DNA of 64,000 bases, taken from NCBI RefSeq assembly GCF_024519725.1, contig NZ_JALJRK010000017.1, forward strand, positions 1-64,000. The letters are read 5' to 3'. Below are positions 54,355 to 62,470 of the stretch, piece after piece. The stretch is from Microvirga sp. Mcv34 (lineage in GTDB: Bacteria > Pseudomonadota > Alphaproteobacteria > Rhizobiales > Beijerinckiaceae). Made by a program: the position numbers and the translations under genes. The notes beneath the pieces were generated by a model. The model was not told where the DNA came from. It did not search any database and worked only from the letters and a program-made list of their open reading frames with translations. Within the stretch, counting starts at the first letter, position 1. Each line of letters starts with the position of its first letter.

Positions 54355-54384
54355 GCCCAAAATTCAAGAGGGGGAGAGAAGACG

Positions 54385-54864
54385 ATGACCGACCAGAACG
54401 GCGCCGCGCATGAACTCTCGATCACGCGGCTGATCGCGGCCTCGCCCGAGGCCGTCTACACGATCTGGACCGAACGCGCCGGCGAATGGTGGGCGCCACG
54501 CCCCTATACGACGCCGGTCATCGATTGGGACCTTCGTCCCGGCGGGCGGGCCTATACGATGATGCGCTCGCCCGACGGCACCGACATGCCTCATGAAGGC
54601 GTCTTTCTGGAGGTCGTGCCCCATCGCAGGATCGTCGTGACCGATGCCTTCCGGCCGGGCTGGATCCCGCAGAATGCCTTCATGGTGGCCGTCTTCACCT
54701 TCGAGCCGGAAGGCTCCGGCACCCGCTACACCGCCTGCGTGCGGCATTGGAGCGAAGAGGCCATGAAGCAGCACGAGCAGATGGGCTTCCATCAGGGTTG
54801 GGGCATCGTGGCGGGCCAGCTGGCCGAGCTGGCGGAAGGCCGGTCCGAGGCTTCCGCGGCCTGA
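54385..54864 (+). CDS. SRPBCC (AHSA1-like) domain protein
   Basis: A 159-residue START-like cavity protein: ITRLIAASPEAVYTIWTE, WWAPRPYTTPVIDWDLRPGG and the C-terminal helix HEQMGFHQGWGIVAGQLAEL. AHSA1-type SRPBCC proteins bind small hydrophobic molecules. Pairing with VOC under an HxlR regulator is a common arrangement. GGGGGAG lies before the ATG. Confidence 0.87.
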   Translation: MTDQNGAAHELSITRLIAASPEAVYTIWTERAGEWWAPRPYTTPVIDWDLRPGGRAYTMMRSPDGTDMPHEGVFLEVVPHRRIVVTDAFRPGWIPQNAFMVAVFTFEPEGSGTRYTACVRHWSEEAMKQHEQMGFHQGWGIVAGQLAELAEGRSEASAA

Positions 54865-54989
54865 TCCACCGGAGGAGGGACGGACTGTCCCGACCTCCCT
54901 TCCGGGCCGTCGCGCTCCCGATGCTCTTCCGCATAGGATTGTAAAAGTCACCCCGGCCATGCAAGCTCCGGCAGCAGCAGGGGAGAGCG

Positions 54990-55454
54990 ATGGTCGTCTA
55001 TATCTTGGCGCTCCTGATCGGAGTGATTGCTGGCTTGCGTGCGATGATGGCCCCGGCTGCGATCAGCTGGGCGACCTTTCTAGGCCTCATCCATCTCGAA
55101 GGAACCTGGCTCGCCTTCCTGGGCTATCGTTTCACGCCGTGGATCCTAACGGTTCTCGCCATCGGCGAACTGATCGGCGATCAGCTTCCCACCACGCCCA
55201 GCCGCAAGACGCCGCTTCCCTTCGCGGCTCGGATCATCATCGGCGGGTTGTGCGGCGGCGCGATCGCCGCGCAGGGCGGTTCCTTCCTCGGCGGTTTCGT
55301 CGCCGGAGCCGTGGGCGGGATCATCGGAACCCTTGGAGGAGCGGAGGGGAGGGCGCGCCTCGCCGCCGCCTTCAGCAAGGATCGTCCCGCCGCCCTGATC
55401 GAGGATGCGATTGCGATCCTCGGAGCGGCCTTGATCGTGGGAGCGGTGCCATGA
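54990..55454 (+). CDS. DUF4126-like membrane protein
   Basis: A 154-residue protein with about four hydrophobic segments and Gly-rich turns (GLRAMMAPAAISWATFLG, GGLCGGAIAAQGGSFLGG, FVAGAVGGIIGTLGGAEGRA) typical of DUF4126. Its stop overlaps the start of the flavoprotein gene (ATGA), which suggests the two work together. Function unknown. Confidence 0.82.
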   Translation: MVVYILALLIGVIAGLRAMMAPAAISWATFLGLIHLEGTWLAFLGYRFTPWILTVLAIGELIGDQLPTTPSRKTPLPFAARIIIGGLCGGAIAAQGGSFLGGFVAGAVGGIIGTLGGAEGRARLAAAFSKDRPAALIEDAIAILGAALIVGAVP

Positions 55455-56830
55455 CGAAGACTTTCGACGCCATCGTGATCGGAGCCGGGCAGGCAGGGCC
55501 GTCGCTCGCCGGGCGGTTGACGGCGGCGGGAATGAATGTCGCCATCATCGAGCGCAAGCTCTTCGGCGGAACCTGCGTCAATACCGGCTGCATGCCGACC
55601 AAGACCCTGGTGGCGAGCGCCTACGCGGCGCATCTGGCGCGCCGGGGGGCGGATTTCGGCGTCTCCATTGCGAGCCCCGTCGCGGTCGACATGAAGCGGG
55701 TGAAGGCGCGGGCCCAGACAGTCTCGACCCATGCACGCACGAATGTCGAGACCTGGCTGCGCGGCATGGACCGTCTGACCGTCCTCGAAGGCCATGCCCG
55801 CTTCGAGGGACCGGATGTGATTCGCGTCGGCGAGGAGCTGCTGACGGCGCCGCGGATCTTCCTCAATGTGGGCGGTCGCGCGAGCGTGCCCGACATGCCG
55901 GGCGTCGACACGGTGTCCTATCTCACCAACACGTCGATCCTCCAGCTCGACACTCTTCCCCGTCATCTCGTCGTGGTCGGCGGCAGCTATATCGGGCTCG
56001 AATTCGCCCAGATGTATCGCCGCTTCGGCGCGCAGGTGACGGTGGTCGAGAAAGGGCCGCGCCTGATCGCCCGCGAGGACGAGGATGTGTCGGAAGCCAT
56101 TCGCGACATCCTGACTGCCGAAGGGATCGCAGTTCGCACCGATGCCACCTGCATCGGGTTCAAGCCGCATGCGGACGGCGTGGCGGTCGATGTGGATTGC
56201 ACCTCCGGCGATCCGTTCGTGGTCGGCTCGCATGTGCTGCTCGCCGTCGGACGCCGCCCCAACACGGACGATCTGGGCCTCGACAAGGCGGGAGTCGCGG
56301 TCGATGCACGGGGCATGATCCAGGTCGACGACACTCTTGCGACGAATGTCCCGGGAATCTGGGCCCTGGGCGATTGCAATGGACGCGGCGCCTTCACGCA
56401 CACGGCCTACAACGATTACGAGATCGTGGCCGCCAATCTCCTCGACGGCGCATCGCGGCGCGTGAGTGACCGGCTTTTGGGCTACGCGCTCTACATCGAT
56501 CCGCCGCTCGGACGCGTCGGCATGACGGAAAAGGAGGCGCGCCAATCGGGCCGCAAGCTTCTCGTCTCCAAGCGTCCGATGACGCGGGTCGGACGGGCCA
56601 TCGAGAAGGATGAAACGAAGGGCTTCATGAAGATCGTCGCCGATGCCGAGACACGAAAGATCCTCGGGGCGGCCATTCTCGGGACCGGCGGCGACGAGGC
56701 GATCCACGGCATCCTCGACATGATGAATGCCGGTGCGGATATCACCACCCTGCAATGGGCGGTGCCGATCCATCCGACCGTCTCGGAACTGATTCCGACA
56801 ATCCTCGGCGACCTGAAACCTGCGGTCTGA
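55451..56830 (+). CDS. Mercuric-reductase-like FAD/NAD(P) disulfide oxidoreductase
   Basis: A 459-residue class I pyridine nucleotide disulfide oxidoreductase: FAD motif GAGQAGPSLAG, redox pair Cys42/Cys47 in GGTCVNTGC, NAD motif VVGGSYIGLEFAQ, GIWALGDCNGRGAF and the C-terminal dimer-interface HPTVSE with the His-Glu base pair. It lacks the N-terminal HMA domain and the C-terminal Cys pair of true MerA, so mercury reduction is unlikely. The substrate is unknown. Confidence 0.88.
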   Translation: MTKTFDAIVIGAGQAGPSLAGRLTAAGMNVAIIERKLFGGTCVNTGCMPTKTLVASAYAAHLARRGADFGVSIASPVAVDMKRVKARAQTVSTHARTNVETWLRGMDRLTVLEGHARFEGPDVIRVGEELLTAPRIFLNVGGRASVPDMPGVDTVSYLTNTSILQLDTLPRHLVVVGGSYIGLEFAQMYRRFGAQVTVVEKGPRLIAREDEDVSEAIRDILTAEGIAVRTDATCIGFKPHADGVAVDVDCTSGDPFVVGSHVLLAVGRRPNTDDLGLDKAGVAVDARGMIQVDDTLATNVPGIWALGDCNGRGAFTHTAYNDYEIVAANLLDGASRRVSDRLLGYALYIDPPLGRVGMTEKEARQSGRKLLVSKRPMTRVGRAIEKDETKGFMKIVADAETRKILGAAILGTGGDEAIHGILDMMNAGADITTLQWAVPIHPTVSELIPTILGDLKPAV

Positions 56831-56955
56831 GGCGAACCCGGAAACGTGCAATCCTGTCGGGCCGATCGTGTTACGGAATTGTAATTCTCCCGCAATGCAG
56901 CGAACAAACGGCCACGCCTACCGTGGTCTTCGGCTGCTCGCACGGAGAACCACCC

Positions 56956-57162
56956 ATGACGTCGAATCAGGAATCGAAACGGCAAGGGACGACGGCTCTG
57001 TCGCCACTCGATCTGAAGCAGATCAGGGACGCCGTCAGGCAATTGCGTGCCGCGAGCCCGAGAAGCGTCCTGGCCGATCTGGTCGAGGAAAAGATCCGGG
57101 CGCTCGAGAATGACGATCCCGCTTACGCCCTGGACGGGCTCGTCACGTTAACTCGGGTGTGA
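56956..57162 (+). CDS. Small hypothetical protein
   Basis: 68 residues, mostly helical and charged: LSPLDLKQIRDAVRQLRAAS followed by VLADLVEEKIRALENDD. No domain recognised. GGAG lies before the ATG. It ends 25 bases before the IS6 transposase fragment, so it marks the left border of the rearranged segment. Confidence 0.5.
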   Translation: MTSNQESKRQGTTALSPLDLKQIRDAVRQLRAASPRSVLADLVEEKIRALENDDPAYALDGLVTLTRV

Positions 57163-57187
57163 GAGCGAGCCTTGTAGATAGGCTGGC

Positions 57188-57487
57188 ATGACCAAGCCCG
57201 TCAGCTACAAACGTCATCGCTTTCCACCCGAGATCATTGCCCATGCGGGTTGGCTCTATTTCAGATTCCTTCTGAGCCTGCGACTGGTCGAGGAGGTGCT
57301 GCTCGAGCGCGGAATCCTCATCTCTTATGAGACCGTCCGCCGGTGGGCCCTGAAGTTCGGGCCAGACTACGCCCGCCGCCTCAAGCGTAAAAGGCCGAGC
57401 CGCCGTGATGTTTGGCACCTCGATGAGGTTGTGGTCACCATTGCTGGCCAGAGACACTGGCTCTGGCAGGCCGTCGATGAGGGCCAG
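57188..57487 (+). pseudogene. IS6-family transposase, N-terminal fragment
   Basis: About 100 residues of an IS6-type DDE transposase: an HTH region ([33 protein letters not shown]) and the first catalytic Asp in [12 protein letters not shown], continuing to [13 protein letters not shown]. The remaining DDE residues are missing because the frame runs directly into histidine-kinase sequence. No terminal inverted repeats were recognised. Confidence 0.85.
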
Positions 57488-58206
57488 ATCACGATCACCG
57501 TGTGGCTGGCCGAGACGATGCCCGCCGTCCGCAGACACGCGCCGGTCAAAGCTCCTTACGTGGCGATTTCGATCACCGACACGTGCTCAGGCATCCCTGC
57601 GGAGCAGATCGACCGGATCTTCGAGCCGTTTTTCACCACCAAGGGCGTTGGCCACGGCACCGGCCTCGGCTTGTCCTAGGTATTTGGGTTCGTGAAGCAG
57701 TCCGGCGGACAGGTCATTGTTGACAGCGAGGTTGGCCAGGGCGCCACATTCACGCTGTACCTACCCCGGGTCATCGCCGCTCCCGGGGTGGCGGCTCCGG
57801 AGGAGGAGGCCACCGAAGTTGGGTCCGGGACCTGTGTGCTGGTGGTCGAGGACAACCGCGACGTCGGCACCTTCGTGACACAAACGCTGGGGGAGTTGGG
57901 CTATTCCACGAAGTGGGTCGAGAATGCGCAAGCAGCGCTCGACGAGCTGGCGAGGTCTCCAGGCGCCCATGATATCCTATTCTCGGATGTGGTGATGCCG
58001 GGCATGAACGGTGTCGAGTTGGCCCGCCACGTGCAACGGCTCTATCCCGATCTTCCGGTGGTGCTGACAAGCGGGTACAGCCATGTGCTTGCTGAGGGTG
58101 GCACAGGTTCGAGCTGTTGCAGAAGCCCTATTCCGTTGAGGCGCTGTCACGCTTGCTTCGCAAAGCTTCCCACAAGCTGCGCGAGCGTGCACAGGTTAAA
58201 TCGTGA
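57488..58206 (+). pseudogene. Decayed hybrid histidine kinase (ATPase domain plus receiver)
   Basis: C-terminal remains of a hybrid kinase. The ATPase part ([20 protein letters not shown], then [15 protein letters not shown]) is cut by TAG at 57677-57679, where CAG (Gln) is expected. The frame goes on with VFGFVKQSGGQVIVDSEVG. A receiver follows with VVEDNRDVG, Asp in FSDVVMPGMNG and TSGYSH. Near 58106 a one-base loss shifts the end into another frame (FELLQKPYSVEALSRLLRK), closing at TGA 58204-58206. The H-box half was lost to the transposase junction. Confidence 0.85.
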
Positions 58207-58251
58207 AGAACACGTGGCATTGTTGCTCTCGCTTTACGCCTGCCACGCAGC

Positions 58252-58932
58252 TTAGCCACCCTGTTTCGTCGCAATCCAGAGCGTGTGTCTCGCGCCCCCA
58301 CGTGTGCCGTGGGCACGAGCGTTGACCTCATCCACACCAAATCCCGCCTTGCGCAGGCGCTGGGTAAAGGCCCTATTCGGTGCCGACGACCACACGGCAA
58401 AGACGCCACCGGGAGTCAGTGCTGTCCGAGCGGAGCTCAGCCCCGCCAAGTCGTAGAGGCTGTCATTGGTCTTGCGTGTCAGTCCCTCGGGCCCGTTGTC
58501 GACATCCAGCAGAATCCCATCGTAACTAGACCGGCTCGATCTTATCAGAGCGCCGACATCCCCTTCGACGATACTGACGCGTGGATCGGTCAGGCTATCG
58601 CCGAATACGTCGGCCATGGGACCGCGGGCCCATGCCACGACCGCAGGTACCAGTTCAGCCACAGTGACCTGAGCATCGGCTCCCAGTTCAGCGAGCGCGG
58701 CACGAAGCGTAAAGCCCATCCCCAGCCCACCGATCAGGATTCGCGGATGCTTGCGGCCTCGAAGTTGCAGGCATGTGAGTCTGGCGAGCGCCTCCTCGGA
58801 ACCACTGAGACGGCTGTTCATCAGTTCGTTGCTGCCCAGCATGATGGAGAACTCGGCCCCACGCCTCTTGAGGCGCAAGTCTCCCCGGTCGCCCGGAATT
58901 TTTGCCGTGTCGAGTAAAATCCAAGGAATCAT
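58252..58932 (-). CDS. Spermidine-synthase-like methyltransferase-fold protein
   Basis: A 226-residue Rossmann protein of the spermidine synthase superfamily: ILIGGLGMGFTLRAAL (nucleoside site), TVAELVPAVVAW with the acidic ligand, SIVEGDVGALI and DGILLDVDNGPEGL. It lacks the N-terminal beta domain of full SpeE, so it may be a relative with another substrate. The start MIPWILLDTA was chosen over an upstream ATG. Confidence 0.75.
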   Translation of the reverse strand: MIPWILLDTAKIPGDRGDLRLKRRGAEFSIMLGSNELMNSRLSGSEEALARLTCLQLRGRKHPRILIGGLGMGFTLRAALAELGADAQVTVAELVPAVVAWARGPMADVFGDSLTDPRVSIVEGDVGALIRSSRSSYDGILLDVDNGPEGLTRKTNDSLYDLAGLSSARTALTPGGVFAVWSSAPNRAFTQRLRKAGFGVDEVNARAHGTRGGARHTLWIATKQGG

Positions 58933-59016
58933 GAAACGCTCTTCGGACAGCTTTAGCTGTTTCGCGGGACCATGCACAGTCGAATGCACTTGGCCGAAAC
59001 GTTGGATGGAGGCGCC

Positions 59017-60210
59017 TTACGATCGAATGGCCGCCGGGAACCGCACGGCAATCCGCGTCCTCCGGTCGCCCTCGATGGTGAGCGTGCCATTGAGACTACG
59101 TGCCATACCCTCGATCAGGCGCATGCCCATTGACCCTGGGCGCCGAGGGCCGGTAATGCCCACGCCATTGTCCTCGATGGAGAGAAGCACGTCCTCCCCT
59201 TCATGGTGCAGCCCGACGCGGACCGCGCCTCGCCGCTTGTCCGGGAAGGCATGCTTGAGGGCGTTGGTGATCGCCTCACCGGTAATCAGCGCCACGTTGA
59301 TCGCCCGATCAACATCCAACGTGATGTCGTCCGCGTCGCTCATGAGTTCGATGCGAAGGTCGTCAGGGCTCTGAAGATGGCCGAAGTTCCGGCACAGCTC
59401 CGTCAGATAGGCGGCCATGTCGACCGACTGCACGTCGTTGCTGTCCTGCCGGTAGAGGAGTTCGTGAATGCGGGCGAGATGGTCGAGGCGCTGGATCGCG
59501 TTCTCCAAGGCCTCCGATACATTGGGATCGCCTTGGCGGGCGATCTGAAGGCGCAGCATCGAAATGGCCATGGCGATGCTGTTCTTGGCCCGGTGATTGA
59601 CCTCGTGCAGCAGCACTCTTCTTTGGCTCAGAAGCTTGTCCTTCTCCCGGATGCTCTCCGTCAGGACACCCTCCAAGGCATGCCGACGATCCAGTTCCTT
59701 CTGAAGTTCATGCGTACGTTCCCTGACGCGGCTTTCCAGCACCTCGTTCAGACGTTGGGTGCGGCGCTCGGCCCTGACGCGGCGGGTGATGTCCCAGAAC
59801 GATGCGAAGTGCTGGATCAGGCAGCCCTGGTTGTCGTGAACAGGACTGACGAACTGGGCCACCCACACCTCCCGGCCGCTTTTGGCCCGAAGCTGGACCT
59901 CCAAGTTGAGAGGCTCGTCCACGATCATGGCAGCCCGGATGAGCCGCTCCACCTCAGGATCGGTGTCAGGACCGGTCAGAAAGAAATAGTTCTGGCCCAT
60001 GACCTCCTCGTGGGAGTACCCGAAGAGATCGATGAAGGATTGATTGACGTAAACGATGGGATTGCCGGTCACCGTGGGGTCTGTGACCACCATGGGCATG
60101 CGGGTAGCCTCGACCGCGGCGACGAACGGGCCGCCGCCGCGTTGGAAGGCACTCACCCGCTCTTCGGCGCGGCTCTGAAGGGTATCTGCGAGGATCGGGT
60201 CAGGCCTCAA
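59017..60210 (-). CDS. LOV-like PAS sensor histidine kinase without the photoactive cysteine
   Basis: A 397-residue soluble kinase. The PAS domain (about 37-145) aligns with LOV domains: NPIVYVNQSFIDLFGYSHEE and PDTDPEVERLIRAA. The LOV core GRNCRFLQ is GQNYFFLT here, with Tyr75 in place of the flavin-binding Cys. A coiled coil links to a HisKA_2/HWE-like H-box (LLHEVNHRAKNS, His208) and an ATPase domain with EAITNALKHAF and SIEDNGVGI. It probably phosphorylates a separate regulator in the general stress or light/redox response; the partner is not in view. Confidence 0.85.
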   Translation of the reverse strand: MRPDPILADTLQSRAEERVSAFQRGGGPFVAAVEATRMPMVVTDPTVTGNPIVYVNQSFIDLFGYSHEEVMGQNYFFLTGPDTDPEVERLIRAAMIVDEPLNLEVQLRAKSGREVWVAQFVSPVHDNQGCLIQHFASFWDITRRVRAERRTQRLNEVLESRVRERTHELQKELDRRHALEGVLTESIREKDKLLSQRRVLLHEVNHRAKNSIAMAISMLRLQIARQGDPNVSEALENAIQRLDHLARIHELLYRQDSNDVQSVDMAAYLTELCRNFGHLQSPDDLRIELMSDADDITLDVDRAINVALITGEAITNALKHAFPDKRRGAVRVGLHHEGEDVLLSIEDNGVGITGPRRPGSMGMRLIEGMARSLNGTLTIEGDRRTRIAVRFPAAIRS

Positions 60211-60225
60211 TTGATGTCGCTCCAG

Positions 60226-60372
60226 CTACGATGCCCGCTTGCCGCCGGGCGGTTTGGCCGGAGCGCTGCCCTTGCCCTGGCTCACGAAGGGAGAGGCCTG
60301 GATCGGGGTCTTGGGCTTGTCCTGCTTCGGCTTCTTCGCCTCGCGGTTGCCGCGCTTTTCGCCTCTGGCCAT
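60226..60372 (-). CDS. Very small basic protein
   Basis: 48 residues, Lys/Arg/Pro-rich: MARGEKRGNREAKKPKQDKP then a short hydrophobic patch and a GGKRAS end. GGAGA precedes the ATG at a good distance. It resembles short basic proteins common in Hyphomicrobiales genomes; possibly nucleic-acid binding. No domain is known. Confidence 0.55.
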   Translation of the reverse strand: MARGEKRGNREAKKPKQDKPKTPIQASPFVSQGKGSAPAKPPGGKRAS

Positions 60373-60413
60373 GAATTATCTCCATTGTCAGTCAGGATCT
60401 GGGAGTAGTGGTC

Positions 60414-60719
60414 TCAGTTGTGGGGCGGCTTGTCGAGCAGATGATCGAAGTCGGCCAGCACGCCGTCGATAAGCCTGCGGCGACGCAGGTCGGATGCGTC
60501 CAAACTCTTTGCGAGCAGACCCAGCAGATAGCGCGCCTTCTCGACAGCCTCCGCCCAGTCGGTGGCGGGTGCGGCCGCGAGCAGATCCTCCAATTCCGCC
60601 TGTCGTGCGTGGAGTGCTGCCTGATCGGCCTCAACCTCGGATCGCAGCCGTCGAAGGTCAGTGGCTTTCTGGGCTGCCATGCCGCGATGCGCATCAAGAT
60701 TGGTTGGTTGATCAACCAT
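60414..60719 (-). CDS. Small coiled-coil hypothetical protein
   Basis: 101 residues with a long heptad-like helix (ATDLRRLRSEVEADQAALHA, RQAELEDLL). It is charged and soluble. A strong AGGAGGAGG lies before the ATG. Function unknown; it sits among other small genes on the same strand. Confidence 0.65.
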   Translation of the reverse strand: MVDQPTNLDAHRGMAAQKATDLRRLRSEVEADQAALHARQAELEDLLAAAPATDWAEAVEKARYLLGLLAKSLDASDLRRRRLIDGVLADFDHLLDKPPHN

Positions 60720-60805
60720 GGTGAGCCTCCTCCTGCGGGTTGAGAGGCAAAACTGTTACCAGCGATGCTATCTCATCCATGCCTTCGCCTCCACGCCTTT
60801 CGTTG

Positions 60806-61108
60806 TCAGGCTCGCTCCGTGAGCAGCCGTGCCAACCTCATGGCTGGCTGAGTACTCTCGCCCATCGTCTCGGGCGCCGCGAGGTGCCACTCATGGGCTT
60901 GAAGCGCCCAGGCAACGTCAGAGAGGCTGCCGAGCGGCTCGTGCGGCCATGCAGGTTTGCCCGTGGGCGTGAGAATCATGAACTGTCGTGACGTCTTCCG
61001 GCCGACGCGCGCCACGTACAGGGTCTCATCACCCTGACGAAGCAAGGTGACAGGGGCGTAGACCTGCGATCCGCGAAAGAAGGCCTCTGCGCTGGTCAAT
61101 CGGTTCAC
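60806..61108 (-). CDS. Small hypothetical protein
   Basis: 100 residues, mixed alpha/beta: FRGSQVYAPVTLLRQGDETL, YVARVGRKTSRQFMI, ending in a helix. No domain recognised. Its start overlaps the stop of the upstream 66-residue gene (ATGA), so the pair is translated together. Confidence 0.6.
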   Translation of the reverse strand: MNRLTSAEAFFRGSQVYAPVTLLRQGDETLYVARVGRKTSRQFMILTPTGKPAWPHEPLGSLSDVAWALQAHEWHLAAPETMGESTQPAMRLARLLTERA

Positions 61109-61305
61109 GCCTGTGCCGTGATCTCGCTCTCGCGCACGGCGCGCTCGCCGAAGCCGGACGATTTGATGCGATAGGAGACCTCGCCGGTCTGATCGGCCGG
61201 CATGAGGCGGGTTACCTCGTAGATACCGCTTGTCGTTGCGCGCTTATCCGAGAAGTTCGGATGGGTGATGCGGACCAACTGATGGATTTTGTATTTGTGA
61301 GACAT
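61105..61305 (-). CDS. Small hypothetical protein
   Basis: 66 residues, beta-rich: HKYKIHQLVRITHPNFSDKR, YEVTRLMPADQTGEVSYRIK, GERAVRESEI. The pattern resembles small stand-alone SH3-like or KOW-like folds seen in Hyphomicrobiales; that is inference. AGGAGC precedes the ATG. Confidence 0.6.
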   Translation of the reverse strand: MSHKYKIHQLVRITHPNFSDKRATTSGIYEVTRLMPADQTGEVSYRIKSSGFGERAVRESEITAQA

Positions 61306-61378
61306 TCATTGCTCCTGGAGCCCGACTGCTTGTCAGGCGGCGCGGATAACCGCTGCCGGGTGATCGAAGGCGCGAACC

Positions 61379-61406
61379 AAAAAGCCGCCCCACAAGGGAG
61401 CGGCTT
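61379..61406 (-). terminator. Intrinsic terminator of cspA
   Basis: On the minus strand AAGCCGC-T-CCC pairs with GGG-G-GCGGC around a short loop with one mismatch, followed by TTTTTGG. It lies 45 bases past the cold-shock gene stop. Confidence 0.7.
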
Positions 61407-61450
61407 CATGACCAGACGGCTCAGGCCTATGTCCTGAGCGATCATAGCGA

Positions 61451-61660
61451 TTACGCCGTTTCGATGTTGTTGACGGCGATCTTGCCGGAGCGGCGATCTT
61501 CGGCCGTGTCGAACGAGACCTTCTGGCCTTCGACGAGGTTGCGCATGCCGGCACGCTCAAGAGCGGTCGCATGGACGAACACGTCCTTGCTGCCATCGTT
61601 CGGCTGGATGAAGCCGAAGCCCTTCATATCGTTGTAGAACTTCACAGTGCCCGTAATCAT
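61451..61660 (-). CDS. cspA: Cold-shock protein (CspA family)
   Basis: A 69-residue OB-fold RNA/DNA chaperone. RNP1 KGFGFIQP and RNP2 VFVHATAL are intact, with TGTVKFYNDM before them. It melts RNA secondary structure in cold or stress. AAAGGTGA lies seven bases before the ATG. A promoter about 165 bases upstream implies a long leader. Confidence 0.93.
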   Translation of the reverse strand: MITGTVKFYNDMKGFGFIQPNDGSKDVFVHATALERAGMRNLVEGQKVSFDTAEDRRSGKIAVNNIETA

Positions 61661-61823
61661 GGGAGTCACCTTTCGCAATTGCATGTAGATGCACGTGAGT
61701 GAAGGCGCGCAAAAGCGCGATCTCAACTCGGCTTGTCGATGTAATGGTAAGAAAGTCCGAACGTGCGCTTGGCGATACCAGAAGCGAAACGACCCGATTG
61801 TCCGGCCAAAATCCGATAAAAAC

Positions 61824-61852
61824 TATATAGTTCTTTTCCAGATCAATAGCAA
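61824..61852 (-). promoter_or_regulatory. Probable cspA promoter
   Basis: On the minus strand TTGCTA (61847-61852), a 17-base spacer and TATATA (61824-61829) make a good sigma70-type promoter. Transcription would start near 61817, giving a leader of about 155 bases, which is typical for cold-shock mRNAs. Confidence 0.5.
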
Positions 61853-61964
61853 GTGGTGTGTTTCTTCTTGCTTGAATTAGCAAAAAACTTGTCATCTCAG
61901 GTGGAAGCTGGTCTTGCCGATGTCGATCCTAAGGGTGGCAACCTGATGAAGCGGAGCTGTAGAC

Positions 61965-62066
61965 ATGGCTCAGTTCCTCGTGCTGGGAGCCCCTGATGAA
62001 GGGGGCGCCGGTAAGCACGGCCGGTCCATCCCATTAGCTGACCTTAGCTGTTCCGGGGCAGCGTAG
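61965..62066 (+). CDS. Possible 33-residue small ORF
   Basis: ATG to TAG with GGAG nine bases upstream; the product begins MAQFLVLGAPDEGG. There is no homology I recognise, and the frame may be fortuitous. Confidence 0.15.
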   Translation: MAQFLVLGAPDEGGAGKHGRSIPLADLSCSGAA

Positions 62067-62119
62067 TTTGCTGCCGCCACGGCTCCATAAGGCCTGCTTC
62101 GTGACATCAGACATCTGTC

Positions 62120-62380
62120 TCACGCGCGTGGGGGCAGCGGCTCCGGATCCACCCGGTGGATCGCCATGGTGATTGTCACGGTCAGTACCCGCTGGCGATG
62201 TTCGTTCTTCACTTCGATCGTGATGTCCCGAGCGTCGCTCTTCGGCAGCCGATCCCGGCCGATCTCGGCTGCGGCCTCCGCTGCCGCATGTTCGGCAGCA
62301 TCCAGGCTCTCGAACTCAAGGCCATCTGCATCAGGGATGAACCGCGTTCCTTCCCGCACATCGAAGTAAAAACGAGGCAT
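62120..62380 (-). CDS. DUF6894 family protein
   Basis: 86 residues: PRFYFDVREGTRFIPDADGL then an Ala/Glu-rich helix and ITIEVKNEHRQRVLTVTITM. This is the usual form of the DUF6894 family, widespread in Hyphomicrobiales, often near stress or two-component genes. Function unknown. Confidence 0.8.
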   Translation of the reverse strand: MPRFYFDVREGTRFIPDADGLEFESLDAAEHAAAEAAAEIGRDRLPKSDARDITIEVKNEHRQRVLTVTITMAIHRVDPEPLPPRA

Positions 62381-62470
62381 GGCTTTGTCCTATCATCTGA
62401 TGCCTCCAAATCCGGGAGGGTGTGGTTCGTTGTGCCTTCGTCCGGGAAGATGCCGAGGCTGCCGCTCCCG

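Larger units (their letters stand above)
61661..62119. other. Long intergenic region upstream of cspA
   Basis: This 459-base gap holds the cspA leader (to about 61817), the AT-rich cspA promoter and a GC-rich stretch from 61910 with several short hairpins. Apart from a possible 33-residue plus-strand frame at 61965 no gene is visible. Confidence 0.5.

Noticed and set aside
55451..56830. True mercuric reductase (merA)
   Set aside because: The N-terminal HMA domain and C-terminal Cys pair are absent and no mer genes are near.
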